A DNA stretch of 64,000 nt, taken from contig CM057449.1 of assembly GCA_016271365.2 (NCBI GenBank), positions 1,568,620,501 through 1,568,684,500 on the forward strand. Reading direction: 5' to 3'. Below the pieces are notes generated by a model. That model did not search any database and had not been told where the DNA came from. It was given only the letters and a program-made list of their open reading frames with translations. How positions within the stretch are numbered: the stretch's first letter is position 1; each line of letters starts with the position of its first letter. The stretch comes from Neoceratodus forsteri. Taxonomy: Eukaryota > Chordata > Ceratodontiformes > Ceratodontidae. The position numbers and the translations under genes were made by a program. This document shows, piece after piece, positions 1 through 10,045 of this stretch.

Positions 1-2066
1 AATGGAAAGTGCCATCCAGGACCTACTTTTTACGGTGAGCAAGTCCTAAACTGAGGGATGCTGTTGAAAAAGACATTTCACATGCCCTGCAGCATTCCTC
101 CAGTTCATACATCTATCTCACCACAGATATGTGGAGAAGTGGGCCAACAGCCGCTCCTTCATTTATATGCATAACAGCACATTGGACAGAACTAAAGGGG
201 GTTAGTCATTACCTTGGCAGCAAATGTAAGTGACCTAACTGTAATGGAAGCTATATGACTGGCATTCAGAAACATGCAACACTGGCTATGAAGAGCATGC
301 TTGAGTCACACACTGGGGACAGCATTTTGGCATCAATATAGGAGATTGGCACTTAGTTGAACAGACTGTCCTTAAAGGCAGGCTTCATAGCCAGTAACAA
401 TAGTGCAAACACAGTCAAGGCTATTAGTGATGGGGGTTTTGTTAGGGTGCCCTGTTTTATACACTGTCTAAACCTGGTTGTGCAAGAGATCTTGTCACAA
501 AGTGACATTAAAGAAATGCTCACCCTGTGCCTTCAAATTTGTGGCCATTTTGCATGGTCCAAAATGACCAGGGACCAATTGCAAAATAGCCTGCCTCTGC
601 ATCAATTAAAATAGGAAGTTGTGAAAGGTGGAATTCAACCCTGTATATGCTGAGGCAGGCATGTGGGTATCCAGTGAACAAGGCAACTGAAATTGGGTGC
701 CTACAAAAATGGCGACTCAACTACGGCGGGGTGGGTGAATAGAGTGACAGGAAGTATGCGCGCACACATGCGGGGGGAGAGGTAGGGGAGGGATGGCATG
801 TGGGGGGGTGTGGCGGGCAGCTGCCGAGCCGGTCCGCTAGCATGGTGGGGAGGTGGTCAGCTGAGAGGTGCAGGGTTCGGGTCTTGCACGGTGCATTTTT
901 TTTTTTCCTGCAGGCGGTATTCCATTTTTGTAAGTTTTTCACACACACCCGGACATGCACCCCCCCAGGAGTTGAGAATCCATAAGTAGGGGCAGGGGGC
1001 ACAGCCCCCTGCATTAAAAACGAAACCCATAGGTCTCGGGCACCATTTTTGTCCTTGTCACGAGTGTGCATCACCGAAATTCATTTTCACTGATGTGTAC
1101 TGGCCCTAATGGTGATCACTATTTTGCAGTCACCCTTATGACATGGAACCAGCATATGAACAGTATAAGACTTTATCAGAATATATGCCGCTTCATACAA
1201 GCTGTGGCAGTTCTGGAACGTCTATATTGCTGACAACAGAACAGTGGAGGTTTATGGATGGGTTGATTTTTATCTTTATGCCTTTTGATCATGCCACATA
1301 GGCAGAGAGTAGGGACACTACCTCTATTAGCCAGGTTATCCCACTGCTCCAGGTGCTAAGGCAGAGCATCTGTAATGTACAGCAGCAGTTTGAGGCAACT
1401 GATGACTCTGTAAGCTGTGCATTGTCTGAACACATACTTAATGTACTAGATCATAACAGACACCTGAATGCTATCCTAACATCTGCGGATTTCAGTACTG
1501 CAACAATGCTGGATTCACAGTACAAACAGGGACTTTGAGCCATACTTGATGGTGCTAGTCAGAAAGTTGAACATCTGCGAAGATGGCTGCTCAGTCATGT
1601 ACACAATTTTAAAATTCTAAACAAGCAGCAGCATATTGAGATGAGACGCAATGAGTTGCCCTCACCAACAGTCACCAAGGGAAGTGAGAGATGAAGAGAT
1701 GTAGTGTCAACATCTACCAGTAAGACAACCAGAAAGCCACCTCCAAAATCAAACCCTCTATGGACAGTTTTTGCACAGATTGGCATTGCAGATTGTGAGG
1801 ATGAGAAGGAGGAGTAACCATCAGAGGATGCCAAACTAAAAGCAGCAGCCAGAACTGTTGAAGCACATATGGCAGAACCCAAACACCTTGAGGAAGAACC
1901 CCTGTTGTATTGGAATAACAAAGTTAAAGAGTGGCCTGCACTGGCAGATGTGGCTTTTAAATATTTAAGCTGCCCACCATCTAGTGCTAGTTCTGACTCT
2001 GTGTTCAGTGCAACTGGGTCAGTCACCACAGACAGACATACAGTGACAAACATGTCACTATGTTGA
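1..2066 (+). pseudogene. hAT (ZBED-type) transposase relic
   Basis: The plus strand carries scattered pieces of a hAT-superfamily DDE transposase. Bases 100-180 read as a TTDMWRSGPTA strand, the usual first catalytic Asp region. Bases 357-614 encode a segment with NNSANTVKAISDGGFVRVPC followed by HCLNLVVQ. Bases 1353-1538 and 1869-2066 give the C-terminal half, ending in DSVFSATGSVTTDRHT, the hallmark dimerisation region. Family members have Asp in the DNAAN motif; here it reads NNSAN, so a catalytic residue is lost. Several stops and frameshifts, and a SINE-like insertion at about 720-1075, break the frame. The start lies beyond the window edge. The product would cut and paste its own element; this copy cannot. 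Family assignment is confident; the subfamily is not. Confidence 0.85.
720..1075 (+). mobile_element. tRNA-derived SINE inserted in the hAT relic (copy 1)
   Basis: A GC-rich block interrupts the hAT relic. From about 818 to 885 it resembles a tRNA-like head, with a B-box-like GGTTCGGGTC at about 873-882, followed by a T-run near 895-906. Near the 3' side lies a short palindrome, GGGGGCACAGCCCCC, at about 988-1003. The same order (tRNA-like head, T-rich stretch, palindromic G/C tail) recurs at 16555-16790 and, reversed, at 52065-52240, which supports a dispersed SINE family. The exact ends are uncertain. Long open frames in this block on both strands are composition effects, not genes. Confidence 0.55.
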
Positions 2067-2070
2067 TATT

Positions 2071-2727
2071 TATTAAAGTAATTTAGTACAGTTTGTGACC
2101 TAAGGTACCACTTTTGGGACACGATACCTTAGGTCCACAGTAGCTCCTCTGTATAATTTGTAATATTTGATTTTCAGCCTTTTTTAAGTGGTAAGGGATC
2201 ATAGTTTGGCCCGACAAGGCCGATCCCTTCCACTTTCTGATTCAGCTACATGCCCACGCTCCAGCATCGTGACGGAAGCCAAGGGAGAGCAGGAAACCCT
2301 ACTGAAATGAATGGACTGCCTTTTTCCTTACTTTTCAATACATTATGATGATGACTTAGAAATTAATAAGGGCCACCAATCGACTAACAAGACCCTTGTT
2401 AGTCAACCGGTGGCCTTATTAATTTCCAAGTTGCCTCCATAATGTATTAGAAAGGAAGGAAAAAATTAGTCACATTCGTTTCAATGGGGCTCACCCCCAC
2501 ACTCTCCCTTGCTTCACATCACTACGTGCCTGAGCGCGGGGGCATGTAGCTGAATCAGAAAGTGGAAGGGATCAGCTGGGCACCTTGTCGGGGCAAAAGT
2601 ACGATTCCTTACCATTTAAAAAAGGCTGAAAATAAAATGTTAAAAATTACATAGAGGGACTATTGTGGACATAAGGTACCATATCCTGAAGGTGGCACCA
2701 TAGGTCCACAAAATCACTTTAAACTGA
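2071..2727. mobile_element. 0.65 kb near-perfect palindrome (foldback/MITE-like element)
   Basis: The two halves are reverse complements of one another. The left arm running inward from GACCTAAGGTACC (2097) matches the reverse complement of the right arm ending at CCATAGGTC (2706), including the shared CAGCCTTTTTTAA and CCACTTTCTGATTCAGCTACATGC blocks. The dyad centre lies near 2402, between GGGCCACC and GGTGGCC. Weaker symmetry continues outward to about 2071 and 2727. No coding region is present. It sits just past the hAT C-terminus, so it may be a separate nonautonomous insertion. I found no clear target duplication. Confidence 0.85.
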
Positions 2728-2962
2728 ATAGTGCACATATACCTCCACATAGAAGTGCAGTGCTGTGGGCACTACTGACAGACCAGGATGAAGCAGGGTA
2801 GGATAATCACCTACCACAGAGGTAGAGATGTGGATTTAATGGATTCAGAATTCCTATGTGGTGAAAATTCAGATATTGAGGATGCAGAATGGGTATTCAT
2901 TGAGGGGACGAGGAGCAGTAGATTGATTAATTTGGAGGACACAAAAAGAAGGAGGAGAAAGT
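2728..2962. other. No recognisable feature
   Basis: About 235 bases between the palindrome and the first tandem block. I see no coding stretch or repeat that I can name. The sequence is probably an internal or flanking part of the surrounding hAT-related elements. Confidence 0.4.
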
Positions 2963-3440
2963 AACTCTGCACTCTGGCCTTCACTAGCCCTCCTCACCTA
3001 CGAACAACATGGGCTTCCTCCTTCTCCATCTCATGCATGCCTCCAGAAACTCTCAGACTCTTTACCCAGTGGAAATGCCAGACACCAGCCTATTGTGAAC
3101 TTGCTGCTATGTCTGCCCCCCACTGATGATGATCTGCACTCTGTCCTCCTCAGTTCTCCATACCCGGTAATAATGTGGGCCTCCTCTTCCTCCCTCACAA
3201 ACATGCCTCGAGAAACAACCCAGACACCAACCTAAAATGAACCTGCTGCCATTTCTGCCTCCACTGATGATGACCTGCTCTCTGTTCTCCTCCAGTTCTC
3301 CTCACCTGAGAACAACGCATGCCTCCTCCTCCATCTCATGCATGCCTCCAGAAACACCTGGACTCTTAACCCAGCAGAAATGCCAGACATGTTGATTACT
3401 TTGTGAACCTGCTTATGTTGTTCTTCTGCCTCCTCCAGCC
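2963..3440. repeat. Tandem repeat, three diverged units of about 140-168 bp
   Basis: Three units start near 2963, 3131 and 3272, each with CTCTG(T/G)CCTCC, a CATCTCATGCATGCCTCCAGAAA-like core, ATGCCAGACA, and a CCACTGATGATG junction. The pyrimidine-rich strand is constant across units. There is no conserved reading frame. It lies between the foldback element and the BED-finger relic. Confidence 0.75.
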
Positions 3441-3850
3441 ATCAAGATGCTTACTTCTCCTCCGCTTCTGGGGTACCATTGTGCCATTGCACATCACGGC
3501 CAGCACTAATGTGAAGGTAAGCATACCATTTTGGGGGGGGGGGTATTTTTTCTATTTTTCTTTTACACGTACGAAAGACTGAGTGGGTTTGACTCTAAAT
3601 AATTTCACTCTTGTGCTCACAGGTCATCTCTCCTGCTGCCTCATCCTCAGGAGTCAGCAAGTCAGTTCCTCCTCCTCCTCCCTCTGTGGGGCACCATTGT
3701 ACCATTACTTGGCATGACCATCACCAGTGTGAAGATACGTATCATTTCCAAAAGTTTGTTTTTGTATTTTTTTTATTTAATTTTACTTTCACAGGTGCAA
3801 CACAACATGACAGGGTATGGACTAGAATCTGAATAATTTCACTCTTGTTG
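3425..3850. repeat. Tandem duplication of about 218 bp
   Basis: Two diverged copies share GGGGYACCATTGTRCCATT, then CAGTGTGAAG(G/A)TA, a T-rich stretch, and AATAATTTCACTCTTGT at their ends (about 3598 and 3831). Each copy has sequence resembling a splice donor after GTGAAG and an acceptor (CTCACAG, TTTCACAG). This could be a degenerate duplicated exon, but no conserved protein is visible. Confidence 0.55.
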
Positions 3851-3889
3851 GGTCTCTTCTCATCCTGTCACACATTTCTGTCCACTAAA

Positions 3890-4815
3890 GCACTTCAAGA
3901 GAGGTGCTGTGGTTGGAGAGTAACACACCCAGCAAATAATTTCTGGGACATGACAAAATATGGCAACTGAGAATTTCATATACTACAGTGCACATCATTG
4001 CTATGGCTTCAGTGTGACAGAGGGTGTGCCCCAACCATGGAATTATGTCTTTTCCTCAAGGAAAGTCTGCTGGTTTGAGAGCAACATCTGGTGTGTGGTC
4101 TCCCTGATCACGCCTCAGCATCTGAGGTCCCACATCTCAACACATAGTTGTACTGCTTCATCGCTTAACTGAAAAGGAGGAAAATCTGCAGCTGGGGTCT
4201 CAGGTTCTGTCCATGGCTGCAGCCCTCGAGTCCAGCTGTAGGTCTCACTTTCATAATCTATGCCCCCTTCTGGCAACTTTGCACCTCGCTGTCACTTGCT
4301 GCACCCCCCCATGGCACAGAAGGACCACTAGCAGTGACACCACCTCCACCCCTCTCAGCCACCTTCTTGTATTCCTCCCACTCACAGTGGTGCCTTACTC
4401 TAAGGTGGGTGTGCTGCCCACCAGTGCCCAAGTGTCTGCCCCATTTACCATGCCACACAACTAGCTGGCATAGTTTGCATGTCACAGCACCGTTGCCAGT
4501 GACATATGGCAGCATCCTGTATTATTTCAGTGACTTGAGAAAAATGCTGTGGTGGTTGACTGACACAATGCAGCAGCACATAGCAAGTATATATAATTCA
4601 TGGGACATAAGGAAAATGGGAAATGAGATTTTCATGTACTGCTTTTCTGGGCACTACAATGAATCACAAATTATAGGTGCTGTTGCTGTGGTGGGAGACT
4701 GACTGATGCAGAGCAGTACAGCAGCATACAGCATGTAATTTCTGGGACATGAGAAATAAATGGGAAATGAGATTTTCACATAGTGCATTTCTGGGAAGTA
4801 ACGTGAATTCAGAAA
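3890..4815. repeat. About 140-bp repeats flanking the BED exon (hAT-A)
   Basis: The motif series GCTGTGGTGG, GCAGCA, TTTCTGGGACATGA, AAATGGGAAATGAGATTTTCA, then a TGGGCACTA-like end occurs at about 3908-3990, 4540-4675 and 4676-4815. A related copy lies at 33020-33110 beside the second BED exon (38271-38507). The repeats therefore travel with this hAT family and probably belong to its noncoding body or subterminal region. Confidence 0.6.
4258..4515 (-). pseudogene. BED zinc-finger exon of a hAT element (copy A)
   Basis: The minus strand is open over 85 codons and encodes a BED-type finger: CKLCQLVVWHGK, then GTGGQHTHL and RVRHH, matching the C-x2-C...H-x3-5-H layout that binds DNA at the ends of hAT elements. 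A closely related exon lies at 38271-38507, with homologous flanks (about 3990-4515 against 37966-38510). Here the finger points opposite to the hAT catalytic relic at 1-2066, so the two are either separate insertions or products of an inversion. No catalytic core follows it on its own strand. Confidence 0.7.
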
Positions 4816-6224
4816 ATTTGGGGATGGCATTTCTCGTTAAATAAACTCAATCAAATCTTCTTATATTTCTTAATCTTTTATTACTCAAAGCCCCAACATT
4901 TTGCCATATCCACTGCTTGTTTTTTCAGGGAACACTGCTTACAAATTCTTGACCTTTAAGACATTTTTTTAAAAATATTTACGTTAATATTGTTTATGCC
5001 ACAAACATAAACAAAATCTAATTAAGATATTATGTTCCATAATCAGACACTGTCTCAGTACCTCCCCCTTAACGTTTTAGTTACTGCTTTTTATAATGTT
5101 TTGTTTGTTGTTATCTTTGCCTGCAAAGTAATATTTTTTTTTAGTTTTATATTGTTTTACAATATGTCATTAAAGTTCTCCTTTCAACTTCCCAACACCA
5201 TCACCCAGTGCAGTAATAACACAGAAGATTGTTTTTCCTTTACTCCCCCATGACCTAGGATATGCATACTCCTGTGCCTGACAGCACTAGTTAGGACCAC
5301 ATGCTGCAGTTTAAAATGCTTTTTTTTCTTTGCCTTTTACTTTGACTTTTTTTATTAGCTTTAATGATAAAATTAGAGACTATAATTTGTATTATTCTGA
5401 TAACTCATTTGTTTAAACCAACAATCTTGCACGTTTATATAAGTATCAGTGTATTGCCACATTGAATACCTGGGTCAGACTCACCACTCCCGCATAGTGT
5501 CCTCTCTTCTGTACTGTCAAAGTGCGAGTAGCCATACCTCACATCCTCTTAAGAGCAGGAGCTGCTTGATGTCTGACGTAGCTATGATGTCATTGGACAT
5601 GTATGCACACGTGTGCATGCTACTTTGCATAGTAACACACTAAACAGATGTCAGATGTGCCTGCCGGCTTTTGCTCCTGGGCTCATTGCATCTTTGGACA
5701 ATTTTGCCTTAATATTACCGCTAGCTTTCAACAAATTTGATGTACCACATCAAATTCCTAGTGCATTCAAACCTCTTATACATTCATGTCTTATGGACAA
5801 CCATAGCTATGCATTTCAGCTCATAGTTTATATTTCTGATACAAGCATACAAGTGTTGCAACATTTTTCTAACGTGATATTGTACAGTCGAATATCTTTG
5901 ATCTGCAATTACTATAAAACCTTTGTTCATATTCATACATCCTCATTGTTAGTTGGTGCCAGCATATTACATCATTTCCACTTCTAATAGTTAATCCAGC
6001 ACTTTAACTACAACTGCTAAATGGGTAATTTATTACACCATCATCAAAATAATTTGTGTTTTTTTTTTTCAACCTGAGATCAAATATGAGTCCCCAGTAA
6101 GGGTCAACAGGGGAATCAAACTATATATGTCTTTCAGTCTGAAACTGGGGATTCTGAGTGCCCTCCATCAACAACCCCCTCACAGCCTACTGCCGTTGAG
6201 AGCACCGCTACTTCCAGCAGACAC
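4816..6224. other. AT-rich stretch with no recognisable gene
   Basis: About 1.4 kb of low-complexity-tending AT-rich sequence. Open frames here (for example 5613-5987) lack recognisable motifs and I consider them chance. No repeat structure that I can support was seen. Confidence 0.5.
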
Positions 6225-7260
6225 TCCAGTTTAAATCTCTCTTCATTCATATAGCTGGATTAGGTATGCCCAGTTTATGGATCCATTTCATCGCTACCCT
6301 TTCCAATACCTTATTATAGTCTCCCCCTCAATTATCCTTCTCAATTATTTCCACACCCCAGAACCATATGGAAGCCATGCTATGACCTTATTCCCTGAGA
6401 TGTTCAGCTACTGAGGAGTCAATGTCTCAGTTTCTTATTGTGTTTCTAAGTCCCTGTATTCTTGTTTGTAATGCCCTTAAGGTTTTACCTACATAAATAT
6501 GATTGCAAGGGCATTTTAGAACATATATTACACCATTATTCTCACACATGATATGTTTTTGGATTCTGTGTTTAGAGTTTGTATGTGGTCCTTCAAATTC
6601 TATTTTCTTTCTGGCGTCTCCACCCACCCTGGACATTCTGCATGCTGTCATGTCTGCTTGCAGAGGGCCCAAAAGATATTGTCTGTTCTTTTCTTCCATT
6701 TCTGGTATGGTATGTACTGTATACACCAATTTATCTTTCAAAGGTTGTACTCTCTTTGCTGTCACTATTTGCCTTTGTCTAAATGTGTTTCCTGATTGAC
6801 CACCCTGTAGACTATGTCAGTGTTTATTGGCTATTTTTCTAATGTTTTTCAATGTTTCATTATTCTCTATGGCTGATACAACCCTCTCCACATTTTCCTT
6901 TAAAGTTCTGTTTCCAGTTGTCATACCTGCTAGGGCCTGATCCTGCATAACCCCTTCTATTCTCTGTCTGGCCTTTGTTAGAACCTTTCTAGGGTAGCCT
7001 CTCATTTAAAATCTTTTGGTCGGTCGCTTTTACTAGTTGTTGCATGTATTCTGTTTCTTCACTGCAATTCCTCCTGACCCTTAAAAGCTGAGCATAATGA
7101 ATGCTTTCTCTGAGTCTCTTTTCATGGAAACTACTGTGGTGCAATAATGTGTTCCTATCAGTGGGCTGTCTATATAAGCCTTTCGGGATTTTGTCCTCTC
7201 TTATGTATATATTCAAGTCTGAGTATGGGATTCCATTATCACAGTACTCTAGGGTACTCC
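6225..7260 (-). pseudogene. Penelope-like element, RT C-terminus plus GIY-YIG endonuclease (PLE-A)
   Basis: Read on the minus strand from 7260 downward. The first part carries the end of a Penelope-type reverse transcriptase, with TDRNTLLHHSSFHEKRL and LRVRRNCSEETEYM (6989-7216), then RKVLTKARQRI (6817-7005). The second part (6427-6765) leads into GVIYVLKCPCNHIYVGKTLRAL, the GIY-YIG endonuclease core with its downstream Arg. Decayed but readable codons for the rest of the nuclease, including GGDYNKVLE and AMKWIHKLG-like strings, continue to about 6230. Penelope elements use this nuclease for target-primed insertion. At least two frameshifts separate the three pieces and the RT palm is missing, so the copy is dead. 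It is related to PLE-B at 11.5-14.9 kb, which has the opposite orientation. Confidence 0.88.
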
Positions 7261-8640
7261 AGGGTGTATTTTAAATAACTTGAACAGCTGTGGACATAGA
7301 TATGAAATCCCTTTAGATCCACCATTGCACTGTTGGTTTATTGGTATTATTTGAGGTGTACTGTGGGGTGCATGGTACACATACTACAGAGGTTGAGAAA
7401 CAAGACTGTAAACAGTGCTCAAATTACAGGGGGGCCTGAGGGGGCTGGGACCCCTTACTTTTTTGGAGGGCCCCCTGAGTTCTGTGTAACTGAAAGGTGC
7501 TGGGGTGGCCATGTTTTGGCCCCCTTACTTCTCACTGCTGAAGCTGCCGATCTCCATTCAGTCAGGAACACAAACTGCAGCAGCCCTGCCTAAATGAAAA
7601 ATAGTAATTAACACCATGTTTTCCCTTTTAACAGCCATCCAGGAAAACAATAGTCTCCTTCAACCCACAGCCCACACAACAGGCATCAAAGTGAGTTAAG
7701 TGATACTTGAGACAGATACTTATCTAAAGCTGTGATTACACGGCTGCAGTGCTCTTGCATTTGCTCTGCATCCTTCCTGCTGTGCTGGCTTCTCCTCCAT
7801 CAATTTAGTGTTTACACTGCCCACCCTCACAGCGCTGCTGGATGCTCTGAGGAGGGGCTGTAAATTCAGCAGAAGATGTTGGGAGACACTGGAACAGAAG
7901 GCTTCCCATTGGAGCAAGCGCATCAAAGATTTTACAACATCGGTTAACGCGCTCGCTCTGATACATGTACCCACAATTGAGCTGCAGCAGAAAAGGGATC
8001 TGAAGCGCACTTACGGTGCTCCAGAAAGTGTCTATGAAGCCGACTTTGCATCACTTCAACCTGTGTGCATGAGCCAATGCACTGCAAAGTCGGCGGTGTA
8101 AACAAGCCTTAAGTGATAGCATGCCGTTGCTTGACTGCTTTGATGGCTGTCTTCCTGGAAAACATATAAATAAAAGCCTCCCACAGCTATAAATAGTATC
8201 CACAACCGGCACCAAAGTTAGTCCTTCACAGATAATTTAAAAAAGGTGATAGTCAATGATCCTTATATTTATCCTTATTTATTATAAAAAAATGCTGCTG
8301 TGCTTGCCTTCTTTGATGTCCGGTGTGACACCTCCTTGAAAGAGCACAGTTGGGGGTTTTCATTCCAGTTCAGACTATAAATGACTTAAACCAGAGGTAA
8401 AAGTAGTAGCCAGTAGCCCCCACACTGAGCCTCTGGGAACAACATATTTGTTCACTGTCGCTGAGTTGTCAGAGAGGGAGAAAAAAACAAGTGCAGTTTC
8501 AGGAGCCCACAGGACTAGTGTAGCACCTCTGCTGTACTGCCTGTTGAAATTAGAGTGCTGCTGGCTGTTCTACTGGAGGAGTCTTGTTATTTTAGACAAG
8601 ATAAGATAATCAGGAGCACACGACTCCAGACGGTATGTAA
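7261..8640. other. Noncoding stretch with a possible short TIR element
   Basis: About 7716-8110 is bounded by partly inverted ends: TAAAGCTGTGATTACACGGC on the left, and a right end whose reverse complement reads TTAAGGCTTGTTTACACCGC. TTAAGTGATA occurs at 7696 and again at 8109. A weaker direct repeat links 7630-7705 with 8145-8235. Both strands have open frames of just under 100 codons here, without known motifs. I treat the block as a nonautonomous element of unknown type, with low confidence. Confidence 0.35.
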
Positions 8641-9230
8641 ATATAATAATAATAATAACTTTATTTCTTTGGCGCTTTCCAAAAAAACAAGACGCCTTAC
8701 AAAGTTTTAAAAACATATCAAATAATTAAAACAGCTGTTACATTTAGGAAATTAAAATCAGTCACTGAAAGCCTGAATATATAAATAAGTCTTCAGGGCC
8801 TTTTTAAATCTCTCCATGGCTGCGCACTCCCATAACTGATGGGGTAGAGAATTCCAGAGGGTAGGAGCCGCGTGTATAAATGCATGGGCCCCAGAGGATT
8901 TCAGACACACCCTCAGAATCTCTAGCAATCCCTCGTCAGCTGAGCAGAGCGACCTCCCAGGGCAGTAAGGGACCAGGAGCTCTTTCAGGTAGTCTGGACC
9001 AAGTCCATGTAGGGCTTTAAAAGTCAGAAGACTGACTTTAAAGGTGATCTGCCACTGAACTGGCAGCCAGTGCAGTCCGTGCAGAACTGGCAAAATATGA
9101 CTGGACCAAGAGGTACCAGTCAAATGCCGGGCCACTGCGTCCTGCACCAGCCGCAGGTGGGGATTTCAACCCCAGGAAGCCCTAGGTAAAGGGAGTTGCA
9201 ATAGTCCAAGTGCAAGGAAACAAAAGCATG
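8641..9230 (-). mobile_element. 5'-truncated L2 LINE (3' end)
   Basis: On the minus strand bases 9147-8758 encode the L2 ORF2 C-terminus: SWSSHILPVLHGLHWLPV, KVSLLTFKALHGLGPDYL and APTLWNSLPHQL. It matches the same region of the full L2 at 24169-24741. The element ends in a (TAA)n run at 8643-8657 on the plus strand, as expected of an L2 3' microsatellite tail. Similarity stops near 9230, giving a copy of about 590 bp typical of incomplete reverse transcription. It encodes no functional protein. Confidence 0.9.
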
Positions 9231-9487
9231 TTTTTTTTTTGTATAAAGGTGGTGGGATAGGCAGGAATTAGGATGAGTAAGTTAGGACTCAGAGGAGCTT
9301 GGGGCAGGCAGGCAATTCTAGCTGGCTGGGACTGGAGTGTGGGGTAAGGCCAGATGTGGAGCTTTACCAAATCCTGGACCCTCTGGCAGTGTCAACACAA
9401 TTTGCCACCATAGAGCAAACAGAGAGCCCCTCAATGAGCCAGGGCTACACTCTTTTGGCCTTCTCAGCCTGACCTCACATACGGGGG

Positions 9488-10045
9488 TACTTTTTTCTCC
9501 AGAGCCCATGTCAAGTAAGGTAAGCTTGGGGAGAGGATACATGTCTCCAGTGCTAATGTGAAGTAAAGTAAGGAGGCTAGAGAGAGGGTTGTTTTTGTGT
9601 CTCAAGAGCCCATGTAAAGTAAGGCAAGGCTGGTGGGAGGGGTTGTGTCTCTGGGCCCCATGTGAAATAAGGCTAGGTTGAAGAAAGGGGTGTTTTCTCA
9701 GACCCCATGTGATTTAAGGCAAGGCTGGGGGGGGGGTTCTAGAGCCTATGTGAAGTATGGTAAGGCAAGGCAGATGGGTGTTTGCTTTGTGTCTTTGGAG
9801 CCCATGTGAAGTAAGGCAAGACTGATGGTGGGTGTTGTGCATCTCTGGAGCCTGTGTGAAGTGGAGCAAGGCCGGGGAGTGCTTTGTGTCTCCAAGGTCC
9901 ATGTAAAAAAAGGCAAGGTGGGGGGGCGCGCTGTGCGTCTCTAAAACCCATGTCAATAAGGCAAGGCTGGGGGGGGTGCCATGTGTCTCCGGAGTCCATG
10001 TGATGCAAGACTGCAGGTGCTTTGTGTCTCCAGAGACCAGATGAA
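9488..10045. repeat. Minisatellite of about 60-bp units
   Basis: Nine to ten diverged units share GTCTCYRGAGCCCATGTGAAGTAAGGCAAGGCTG-like sequence followed by a G-run of variable length. The G-strand is constant, making the array strongly G-rich and prone to slippage. Open frames on the minus strand are artefacts of the repeat. Confidence 0.85.

Noticed and set aside
721..1074. 117-codon minus-strand Pro-rich frame
   Set aside because: It is antisense to a GC-rich SINE insertion and matches no family.
1595..2122. 175-codon minus-strand frame
   Set aside because: It is antisense to the recognisable hAT C-terminus at 1869-2066.
7720..8101. Overlapping frames of 96-97 codons on both strands
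   Set aside because: No recognisable motif. The block has partly inverted ends and is better explained as a nonautonomous element.
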